A stretch of DNA of 64,000 bases. Origin: Natronospirillum sp965602035. GTDB lineage: Bacteria > Pseudomonadota > Gammaproteobacteria > Pseudomonadales > Natronospirillaceae. Each line of letters begins with the position of its first letter. The stretch's first letter is position 1. Shown in pieces: positions 41,082 to 48,056 of this stretch. The translations under genes were made by a program, and so were the position numbers. The notes beneath the pieces are model-generated. The model did not search any database. It saw nothing but the letters and a program-made list of their open reading frames with translations, and was not told the DNA's origin. The stretch spans positions 1,922,001 through 1,986,000 of the forward strand of contig OZ271919.1 in the NCBI GenBank assembly GCA_965602035.1, given 5' to 3'.

Positions 41082-42331
41082 CTGCCACTGCCGATCTCGC
41101 TCTGAATATCGAGCCGCCCGTCATGATGAGCGAGCGCATGTTTCACAATGGCAAGACCCAGCCCTGTTCCGCCCGTTTCACTCGAACGGCTGGGGTCGGC
41201 ACGGTAGAACCGCTCCGTAAGCCTCGGTATATGGCGTGATTCAATGCCCTCACCATTGTCGATGACATCGACAAATGCACCGGTCGAGTCAGACCGCCAG
41301 ACCACACGGATTCGACCACTCTCCGGTGTGTAATTCACCGCGTTGAACACCAGGTTGGAAAAGGCGGACCGAAGCTCGTCTTCATTGCCGCGCAGTGCGT
41401 CGGATGTCTGGATATCCAGTTCAACCGACTGCTTTTTCTCTCCCGAGAGCGCCCGGCCATCTTCCACCACTCGCCGCAGAAGTTCACTGACCTGCACTGT
41501 GTGGTCGGTCGTGCCCTGTGAACCCACACTGTCGAGTCGTGTCAGCAACAGGAGATCGTTGACCAGATTGTTCATCCTGCGCGTCTGGTTCAGCATCTGG
41601 CGTAAGGCCCGGCGCATGCGTTCAGGCACCGATTCCGGGAAGTCGGCGAAGCTCTCAAGGTAACCCTGCAACACCGTGAGTGGTGTACGCAGTTCGTGAG
41701 ACGCATTGGCAACAAAGTCCTGGCGCATCTGCTCCAGTTTCTTCACCCGGGTGACGTCACGGACCATCAGCAAGCGATTGCCGGCAGCATGCCGGTTGTT
41801 GATGAACTGGAGACTGCGGCCTGATCGGGGGTGCACGTACTCGCACTGGCTGTGTTCCCGATTGAGCCGGAACCAGGACCGGAAAGCCGGGTCACGAATC
41901 AGGTTCGTGAGGGCCTGCCCGGTATCATTGGGCTGCAATTGCAACAGGGACTGAGCCGATTCATTCCACCACTGAATTTCGCCCGAGCGGGCAATAATAA
42001 CCAGCCCATCCGAGAGATTCTGCACCGACCTCTCAACGCGCCTGAGGTTCTTTTCCAGCCGGCGGACACGCACGCGTTGCTGGCGCCGGAGGTGCCATAA
42101 CTCGTCGAACGCCTGCCCCCATGCTCCCACTGCCTCAGGTGCCGACTGCTCTTCAAAGTCACGAAGCCAGCGGAGCAACCGGTTCAGCTGGAAGGTAGCC
42201 CACCCGACGTGCAGGGCCAGCACAATAGCCAGCAGCGGCCAGAACAGGCCGAGAGCAAGCCCGACAACGGCAACTACCGCATAAAGTGCCAGAGCCCGAC
42301 GAAAGAATATCCCGCGTCGATCATTAAGCAT
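41003..42331 (-). CDS. phoR: Phosphate regulon sensor histidine kinase PhoR
   Basis: A 442-residue kinase: two N-terminal membrane helices (LALYAVVAVVGLALGLFWPL and next), a linker, a PAS domain (residues 100-190; NLSDGLVIIARSGEIQWWNESA), the HisKA domain with phospho-accepting His212 in NASHELRTPLTVLQGY, and a HATPase domain with the N box NAVNYTPESG, DNGEGI and TGGTGLGLAIVKHAL. It senses phosphate status together with Pst and PhoU and phosphorylates PhoB. The start overlaps the phoB stop by 8 nt. Confidence 0.95.
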   Translation of the reverse strand: MLNDRRGIFFRRALALYAVVAVVGLALGLFWPLLAIVLALHVGWATFQLNRLLRWLRDFEEQSAPEAVGAWGQAFDELWHLRRQQRVRVRRLEKNLRRVERSVQNLSDGLVIIARSGEIQWWNESAQSLLQLQPNDTGQALTNLIRDPAFRSWFRLNREHSQCEYVHPRSGRSLQFINNRHAAGNRLLMVRDVTRVKKLEQMRQDFVANASHELRTPLTVLQGYLESFADFPESVPERMRRALRQMLNQTRRMNNLVNDLLLLTRLDSVGSQGTTDHTVQVSELLRRVVEDGRALSGEKKQSVELDIQTSDALRGNEDELRSAFSNLVFNAVNYTPESGRIRVVWRSDSTGAFVDVIDNGEGIESRHIPRLTERFYRADPSRSSETGGTGLGLAIVKHALAHHDGRLDIQSEIGSGSQFTCRFPRSRVVSLAESEPRSAAGR

Positions 42332-43028
42332 TCAGCTTTTCTACTCTCTCAGAGAAGCGGTATCCGGTACCCCGAACCGTCTGAATGAGTGCACTGTGCT
42401 CATCGCCCAGGGCTTTGCGCAGCCGGCGGATATGCACATCCACCGTGCGTTCATCCACATAGACATTACCGCCCCAGACCTGATCAAGCAACTGGGCACG
42501 GCTGTACGCGCGCTCCGGATGCGTCATGAAAAACTGCAGCAGTCGAAATTCCGTTGGCCCCATCGACAGTGGCTCACCCTGAAGGCTCACCCGGTGGCTG
42601 CCGGGGTCCAGCCGCAACCCTTTGACTTCCACAGGGTCTTCAATACCCGGCGGCGTTGTGCGGCGCAGCACAGCACGCAGGCGGGCCACCAGCTCGCGCG
42701 GCGAAAACGGCTTGGTAATATAGTCGTCGGCCCCCGACTCCAGCCCCTGCACCTTGTGGTCTTCTTCACCTTTGGCCGTCAGCATGATAATGGGAATTTC
42801 CGACGTCAGCTCTTCCTTTTTGAGCCGGCGGGCCAGCTCTATACCGGACGTATTGGGTAACATCCAGTCGAGCAGAATCAGGTCAGGCTTCCGATCAACA
42901 ATAATGCTGTGCGCTGTCTGGGCATCTCCGGCCTCCAGTGTCTCGTAATCAACCATCTCCAGCGCAGAGGCAATCATCTCGCGGATTGCGGCCTCATCAT
43001 CAACAATCAGAATCGTGCGGTCAGCCAT
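42324..43028 (-). CDS. phoB: Phosphate regulon response regulator PhoB
   Basis: A 234-residue OmpR-type regulator, nearly collinear with E. coli PhoB. The receiver domain has the acidic pocket (IVDDEAA), the phosphorylated Asp in LILLDWMLP, Thr in MLTAKGEEDH and Lys in YITKPFSPRELVAR. The winged-helix domain ends with RTVDVHIRRLRKAL and VRGTGYRF. I start at the ATG at 43028, preceded by GAGGAAAA; the reading from 43046 adds six residues. A PHO box lies upstream, so autoactivation is likely. Confidence 0.95.
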   Translation of the reverse strand: MADRTILIVDDEAAIREMIASALEMVDYETLEAGDAQTAHSIIVDRKPDLILLDWMLPNTSGIELARRLKKEELTSEIPIIMLTAKGEEDHKVQGLESGADDYITKPFSPRELVARLRAVLRRTTPPGIEDPVEVKGLRLDPGSHRVSLQGEPLSMGPTEFRLLQFFMTHPERAYSRAQLLDQVWGGNVYVDERTVDVHIRRLRKALGDEHSALIQTVRGTGYRFSERVEKLNA

Positions 43029-43111
43029 CCAGTTTTCCTCGTTCATACCAGTCGGTGCTCGATCGGCGAACCGATATGCCCATCGATCGCGTGCTCACCA
43101 TTGAACGATAC

Positions 43112-43133
43112 GTTTATGACAGAAATATGACGA
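43112..43133 (-). promoter_or_regulatory. PHO box upstream of phoB
   Basis: On the minus strand two 11-bp units: TCGTCATATTT (43123-43133, 7 of 11 to consensus) then CTGTCATAAAC (43112-43122, 10 of 11). PhoB binds such tandem repeats in place of a -35 box. It lies 83 bp upstream of the phoB ATG. Confidence 0.7.
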
Positions 43134-43154
43134 CCAGTGATCCCGATGTGCGGT

Positions 43155-43883
43155 TCAACGGGCGGAATCGTCTTCCCGCATCCGTTCTTCGATTTCCTCA
43201 TAGTCCGTGTGACGGACATCGGTACCCTTGACCAGGTACATCAGGTATTCGCAGACGTTCTGGCAACGGTCCCCTATCCGTTCCAGGGAACGAACGGCCC
43301 ACATCACATCGAGAATCTTCGGAATCGAGCGCTGATCTTCCATCATGTAGGTCATCAGCATGCGCATCAGGCCCTCGTACTCACGATCAATCCGCTGGTC
43401 CTCACGGTGGACCCGCAGCGCGGCTTCAATGTCCATGCGGGCGAAGGCGTCCAGTGTGTCGTGGAGCATGGAAAGGACATGCCGCCCGAGGTTGTCCAGG
43501 TGAACCATCAGATCCTTCTGACGCGGATTGGCGGACGAGCCGAGGGCTACACGGGCAATGCGCTCAGCCTCGTCGCCGATTCGCTCGAGGTCGCCAATGG
43601 CTTTCATGACGACCAGCATCAGTCTCAGGTCGCCGGCTGTCGGTTGCCGCTTGGCAATGATCCGCGAACAGTCCTCATCGATGCGAACTTCGATTTCGTT
43701 CACTTTTTCATCCGACGCCAGCACCTTCTGCGCGAGTTCAGAGTCGGAATCCACAGCCGCCTTCAGGGCGTCGGTGAGCTGTTGCTCGACCATACCGCCC
43801 ATTGCAAGAACTTCGTTGCGCACGAGTTCCAGCTCCTCGTTGAAGCGCGAGGAAATATGTGTGTTCAGATTCATGGAATCCAT
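43155..43883 (-). CDS. phoU: Phosphate signalling protein PhoU
   Basis: A 242-residue helical protein with two PhoU repeats (LVRNEVLAMGGMVEQQLTDALKA, ERIGDEAERIARVAL; then DVMWAVRSLERIGDRCQNVCEYL), each with the acidic E/D-x-x-R/K metal-binding pattern. It links the Pst transporter to PhoR and restrains the regulon when phosphate is plentiful. The ATG at 43883 has AGGAGG six bases upstream; the longer reading from 43946 is rejected. pstSCAB is not next to it; instead phoU precedes phoB-phoR, separated by a second PHO box. Confidence 0.95.
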   Translation of the reverse strand: MDSMNLNTHISSRFNEELELVRNEVLAMGGMVEQQLTDALKAAVDSDSELAQKVLASDEKVNEIEVRIDEDCSRIIAKRQPTAGDLRLMLVVMKAIGDLERIGDEAERIARVALGSSANPRQKDLMVHLDNLGRHVLSMLHDTLDAFARMDIEAALRVHREDQRIDREYEGLMRMLMTYMMEDQRSIPKILDVMWAVRSLERIGDRCQNVCEYLMYLVKGTDVRHTDYEEIEERMREDDSAR

Positions 43884-43965
43884 TTCGGCCTCCTGTAGCC
43901 CTGTATCTGATCGTTGTGCCGTCACAGCCGTGTTGCAACTATCCACCCCGCAGTCTGAGCCGTTC

Positions 43966-43985
43966 CTGTTACAGATTTATGACAT
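43966..43985 (-). promoter_or_regulatory. PHO box upstream of phoU
   Basis: On the minus strand the sequence ATGTCATAAAT-CTGTAACAG (43966-43985) matches the consensus CTGTCATAAAT-CTGTCACAT closely (10 of 11 in the first unit). It lies about 83 bp before the phoU ATG and 26 bp beyond the pirin stop. Predicted PhoB activation site. Confidence 0.75.
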
Positions 43986-44011
43986 GCCGTTTCGCCGCTG
44001 GGGCCACGACG

Positions 44012-44905
44012 TCATTGCTCTCCGGACGACTCGGCGGGATGCGGAATACGGCCCTCATCGCCGGGAACCGGAGGGAAACGCCCGGCGATCCAGTCGGCTC
44101 TCGCCTGCTCGAGGAGCGCCTTGTCGCTGGAGACAAAGTTCCAGTCAAAGTGCCGCTCTTCCGGGAAGGGCTCGCCACCCAGGCACACAAAGTGTGTGTC
44201 CGGCTCGCCCTCTACGTCACGAATCGCTGGCTCGGAGGTCCGGTGAATATCGTTGGCCGGGAAAGCCACCAGTTCACCCGCCCCTACCCGCAGTTGCTCT
44301 CGGTCGGTCGAGTTAATGGTAAGCGACCCTGACACCACATAGACTGCTATGGTCCACCCCGGCGGATAGGGCCAATGCCAGCGCTCCGGTGCGCGTATCC
44401 TTCCCTCGGCAAACACCGTCGGCCAGTCAATATTCAGCGGCGACCGATGCTCGAACCAGTGGCCGGCAATCAGTGTCCAGTCAATGCCATCGGTGGAAAA
44501 GCGCGGCAGGTCGCCGGCGCCAATATGCTGAAAGGACGGAGCGCCCTGCTGGAAGTCGCGATGCTGGGCTACCCAGCACTGCAGGCCGTGAATGGCACCA
44601 TGCGGGCTACGCTCAGAGTGCACAATACCGTGGCCGGCAGTCATCCAGTTGACGTCACCGGGATAGATCCACTGGTCATTGCCGAGGCTGTCCCGATGAC
44701 GCAATTGCCCCTCGAACAGCCAGGTCAGTGTGCTGAGACCAATATGCGGGTGTGGCGGTACGTCGACAGCAGCTTCAACCGGGCCCATGTGATCCAGAAA
44801 AACGAACGGCCCGACCGCGCGACATTGTCTGTGCGGCAGAACGCGGCCGATCCGCATTCCGCCCATGTCGTGCTCCCGGGCCGGGATCCTGATGGCTGCC
44901 ATCAT
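44012..44905 (-). CDS. Pirin family protein (bicupin)
   Basis: A 297-residue pirin. The N-terminal cupin holds the metal-binding histidines in VPPHPHIGLSTLTWLFEG and HRDSLG, together with GDVNWMTAGHGIVHSER; a second cupin-like C-terminal domain follows (VYVVSGSLTIN, GELVAFPAND). Bacterial pirins include quercetinase-like dioxygenases and partners of metabolic enzymes; a specific role cannot be read here. It lies 108 bp downstream of leuA on the same strand. Confidence 0.92.
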   Translation of the reverse strand: MMAAIRIPAREHDMGGMRIGRVLPHRQCRAVGPFVFLDHMGPVEAAVDVPPHPHIGLSTLTWLFEGQLRHRDSLGNDQWIYPGDVNWMTAGHGIVHSERSPHGAIHGLQCWVAQHRDFQQGAPSFQHIGAGDLPRFSTDGIDWTLIAGHWFEHRSPLNIDWPTVFAEGRIRAPERWHWPYPPGWTIAVYVVSGSLTINSTDREQLRVGAGELVAFPANDIHRTSEPAIRDVEGEPDTHFVCLGGEPFPEERHFDWNFVSSDKALLEQARADWIAGRFPPVPGDEGRIPHPAESSGEQ

Positions 44906-45013
44906 TCAGTGCCTGAACCAGTCAAATCGTTACCGTACCACCTTCGAATTCAACCGTCACCGAGTTGATGGCAACGCCATTCGCAAATTACCTGTATTGG
45001 CGTGGCTTGCCCG

Positions 45014-46750
45014 TCAGGCCACCGCACCGGCCTGATTACGTTCGGCCAGTTCCCGGTTCACTGCAGCACTGATCGCGTCCATGGCCGCCCGCACAATATC
45101 GCTGCCGGTGCCGACGCCCCACCAGGTGGAATCGCCGGTGCGTACTTTCAGGTAAGCCACCGCACGGGCCGACGACCCGGTACCGAGCGTGTGCTCCGCG
45201 TAATCGTCAACCTCGACGACAAAGCCAAGCTGCTGCGACAGGGCGGCGGTCCAGGCGGCTACGGGCCCATCGCCACGACCTACCCAGGTGGAACGTGACT
45301 CACGCAGCACAACATCTGCTGACAATTGATCTTCGCCGTTATTCGCCGATGACAGACGATAACTGGTCAGGCGCAGTGGGTCCCCGGCCATGTATTCCCG
45401 CCGGAATGCCTCGACGATCCAGTCTGCCTTGATCTCGCTGGATGTCCGCTCGGCTTCCTTCTGCACATGCTGGCTGAACAGGGGCTGCAATTCCCGCGGC
45501 AGGCGATACCCCGTCTCGCGTTCAAGCAGCCAGGAAACACCGCCCTTGCCCGACTGGGAGTTCACACGAATCACAGACTCGTAGGTCTTGCCAATATCTC
45601 TCGGGTCAATCGGAATATAGGCGACTTCCCACGGGTCTTCCGGATTGCGGGCGGCCATACATTTCTTGATGGCGTCCTGGTGACTGCCAGAGAACGAGGT
45701 GTACACCAGCTCACCGATATAGGGGTGCCGCGGGTGAACAGGCAACTGGTTGCACTCCTCATACACGGCCTGAATTCGCGCCATATCAGCGAGATCCAGC
45801 TCCGGGTCAATGCCGCGCGAATACAGGTTCATGGCCATCGTCAGAATGTCCATATTGCCCGTGCGCTCGCCGTTACCGAGCAGTGTGCCCTCAACGCGAT
45901 CCGCGCCTGCCATGACCGCGAGCTCTGACGCTGCAATGCCGGTACCCCGGTCATTATGGGTGTGGACACTCAGCACCACCGAATTCCGGTAATTGAGCCG
46001 CCGATTCACGTATTCGATCTGGTCCGCGAACACATTCGGGGTGGACATTTCCACGGTCGCCGGCAGGTTGATAATGGCCTTGTTATCCGGCGATGGCTGC
46101 CAGATGTTCAGAACCGCATTACAGACTTCAACGGCATAGTCGAGTTCCGTACCGGTAAAGCTTTCCGGTGAATACTGGAACCGCCAGTGGGTGTCCGGAT
46201 AACGCGAGGCATAGTCACGAACCCAGCGCGCGCCCTGTTCCGCCAGTTGCCGAACGCCGGTCTGATCCATACGGAATACCTGTTCGCGCTGGACACGGGA
46301 CGTTGAATTGTACACATGCACGATGGCGCGGGGTGCCCCTTCGAGCGCCGCAAAGGTCTTTTCGATCAGATCCTCTCTGGCCTGAACGAGCACCTGCACA
46401 TAAACGTCTTCGGGGATCTGGTCTTCTTCAATCAGCCAGCGCGTGAAGTCATAATCGATCTGGGAAGCCGCCGGGAAGCCGATTTCAATTTCCCGGAAGC
46501 CAAGATCGACCAACAGACGGAAAAAGGTGATTTTCTGCTCGACGGTCATTGGCTCGATCAGCGCCTGATTACCGTCACGCAGATCCACGCTGGCCCAGAT
46601 CGGCGCTGCGGTTATTTCCTGATCCGGCCAGGTACGGTCCGCGAGCTCCGGTTTGGGATACCGCGGGTATTTTCGGTGATCGAAGCGGCCCTCCCCTCCA
46701 TCGGAAAACGCTTCGGTCTTGATGCCTTCGGCTTGTTTCAACTGACTCAT
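45014..46750 (-). CDS. leuA: 2-isopropylmalate synthase (type 2 LeuA)
   Basis: A 578-residue enzyme, the first committed step of leucine synthesis, condensing acetyl-CoA with 2-oxoisovalerate. The TIM-barrel domain carries the HMGL-like signature APIWASVDLRDGNQALIEPM, with metal ligands in VVLSVHTHNDRGTGIAASELA and GNGERTGNMDI. The C-terminal regulatory domain (residues 440-570) ends with a LeuA dimer-type sequence (YLKVRTGDSTWWGVG). This is the longer actinobacterial/gammaproteobacterial form rather than the E. coli LeuA. No leucine-rich leader peptide is visible upstream. Confidence 0.95.
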   Translation of the reverse strand: MSQLKQAEGIKTEAFSDGGEGRFDHRKYPRYPKPELADRTWPDQEITAAPIWASVDLRDGNQALIEPMTVEQKITFFRLLVDLGFREIEIGFPAASQIDYDFTRWLIEEDQIPEDVYVQVLVQAREDLIEKTFAALEGAPRAIVHVYNSTSRVQREQVFRMDQTGVRQLAEQGARWVRDYASRYPDTHWRFQYSPESFTGTELDYAVEVCNAVLNIWQPSPDNKAIINLPATVEMSTPNVFADQIEYVNRRLNYRNSVVLSVHTHNDRGTGIAASELAVMAGADRVEGTLLGNGERTGNMDILTMAMNLYSRGIDPELDLADMARIQAVYEECNQLPVHPRHPYIGELVYTSFSGSHQDAIKKCMAARNPEDPWEVAYIPIDPRDIGKTYESVIRVNSQSGKGGVSWLLERETGYRLPRELQPLFSQHVQKEAERTSSEIKADWIVEAFRREYMAGDPLRLTSYRLSSANNGEDQLSADVVLRESRSTWVGRGDGPVAAWTAALSQQLGFVVEVDDYAEHTLGTGSSARAVAYLKVRTGDSTWWGVGTGSDIVRAAMDAISAAVNRELAERNQAGAVA

Positions 46751-47190
46751 TGCACTCTATTCCTGTTCTCTATGCCGAGTATCCCGCATATTCAGATAAT
46801 CGGCCTGACCTGTTCATAGTTTAACCAAGCATGGCGGCTGGTGTGAACTCGCCCCCTGAGCACCGCCTGACACACGGCTCAGCAGGCGCGGCGCAGTCGT
46901 AGCAGCACAGAAGAAAGCAGGGCAGACTCGGGCGCGCCCGTAGGAGCCTTACAGAAAGGAAAACCGGGAAGGTGTAATGCTGGTTGATTCATGATGTCGC
47001 TGACTGCCTGAAAATGCGAATAAACGGATCGTTGCTTTCGATCGACCGATCGGCCACGCATCGCATGACCGCTGCCTATAGAAGGCGCAGTCGTAGGGAC
47101 AGAAAAAGTCGGGCGTGCCACATCATGTTCATAGCCAGACTATAGCTCGGAATCGCGATAGCTGCAACGGTGCGACCGCGGGCCACCAGG
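46751..47190. other. Gene-free stretch of 440 bp between leuA and ung
   Basis: The leuA promoter should lie at its left end. The interior has no convincing gene: an 80-codon reading on the minus strand (46879-47121) has no ribosome site or family resemblance. It contains a degenerate direct repeat (see next entry) and two CGATCG words two bases apart (47039-47052). No tRNA could be folded by eye. Confidence 0.6.
46890..47120. repeat. Degenerate direct repeat, two copies
   Basis: GGCGCAGTCGTAG occurs at 46890-46902 and again at 47084-47096. In each copy it is followed by an A-rich CAGAA.A block and then CGGGCG(C/T)GCC, so the copies span roughly 46890-46939 and 47084-47120; the first is longer by about 13 bases. 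They are 194 bp apart in the gene-free stretch. Nature unknown. Confidence 0.55.
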
Positions 47191-47934
47191 TTACCCGTCC
47201 GGGAGTTGCCAGTCGACGGGTGTCTGGCCCGTTGCGTGCAGGTACGCGTTGGCCTTGGAAAAGTGGCGGCAACCGAAAAAACCACGATAGGCCGACAGCG
47301 GCGATGGGTGCGGTGCTTCCAGCAGGAGATGACGACTGGCGTCGATCAGTTCACCCCGGCGCCTCGCATGGCTGCCCCAGAGCAGGAACACAAGCCCGTT
47401 CCGCCGCTCAGAGAGCCGCCGCAGAAGTTCTCCGGTCAGTGACTCCCAGCCCCGGCCCTGGTGGGAACCGGCTTCTCCGGCCCGCACTGACAGTACGGTG
47501 TTGAGCAACAGCACGCCCTGGCGCGTCCAGGCGGACAGGTTGCCATGCCGCACTGGCGCGAAGCCGAGATCATCACGCAACTCCTCATACATATTGCGCA
47601 ACGACGGTGGCACCGGCTCACTCTGCGGCACCGAAAAAGACAGCCCCATAGCCTGACCCGGCCCGTGGTAAGGGTCCTGCCCGAGAATAACCACCCGGAC
47701 CTCATCCGGTGAAACGGATTCAAGCGCCCGGAAGCGGGACACATGGGGTGGGTATACGGTCTGGCCCGCAGCGTCCTCCTGCTGAAGGAAGCGATCAAGT
47801 TGTGCAGCGGCGTCACTGACCAGAAAATCGCTCGCCAACGGCTGCCACGCGGGCGGCAGCCTCAGGTACTGGAAATCTGCACGTTGTGAGCCACGCTCTG
47901 AATCCGGCCTGTTATTTTCCACCCTTTTTTCCAC
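47191..47934 (-). CDS. ung: Uracil-DNA glycosylase
   Basis: A 247-residue family 1 UDG that removes uracil from DNA. The water-activating motif VVILGQDPYHGPGQAMGLSF (Asp near residue 87), the uracil-binding LLLNTVLSVRAG and the DNA-intercalating HPSPLSAYRGFFGCRHF are all present. There is no ATG; the start is GTG at 47934, with a second GTG at 47922 equally possible. The gene is divergent from glycogen phosphorylase. Confidence 0.95.
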   Translation of the reverse strand: MEKRVENNRPDSERGSQRADFQYLRLPPAWQPLASDFLVSDAAAQLDRFLQQEDAAGQTVYPPHVSRFRALESVSPDEVRVVILGQDPYHGPGQAMGLSFSVPQSEPVPPSLRNMYEELRDDLGFAPVRHGNLSAWTRQGVLLLNTVLSVRAGEAGSHQGRGWESLTGELLRRLSERRNGLVFLLWGSHARRRGELIDASRHLLLEAPHPSPLSAYRGFFGCRHFSKANAYLHATGQTPVDWQLPDG

Positions 47935-47975
47935 CCCGTAGCAGTGCTCTCCACCCGGACAGTCTTTTCCTGTCG

Positions 47976-47989
47976 GCTACCATGGTAGC
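47976..47989. promoter_or_regulatory. 14-bp perfect palindrome between ung and glgP
   Basis: GCTACCATGGTAGC is a perfect palindrome in the 122-bp divergent promoter region, next to a GACAG/CTGTC inverted pair (47958-47974). It is a candidate operator for an unknown dimeric regulator. Confidence 0.4.
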
Positions 47990-48056
47990 AAGTTATCCGC
48001 CCACACTCAGCAGGGCAGATTCTGGAAACTGACAACAAACGGGAGTTTGACCGGTC

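Noticed and set aside
43137..43898. 253-codon plus-strand reading frame
   Set aside because: Lies antisense to phoU, which is unmistakable; a codon-bias shadow.
46751..46860. Leucine attenuation leader for leuA
   Set aside because: No short reading frame with a run of Leu codons lies upstream of leuA.
46890..47120. tRNA remnant
   Set aside because: The word GGCGCAGTCGTAG resembles a D-arm, but no T-arm (GGTTCGA) or acceptor pairing was found around either copy.
46879..47121. 80-codon minus-strand reading frame in the leuA-ung gap
   Set aside because: No ribosome site, no family resemblance, and it runs through both copies of a direct repeat.
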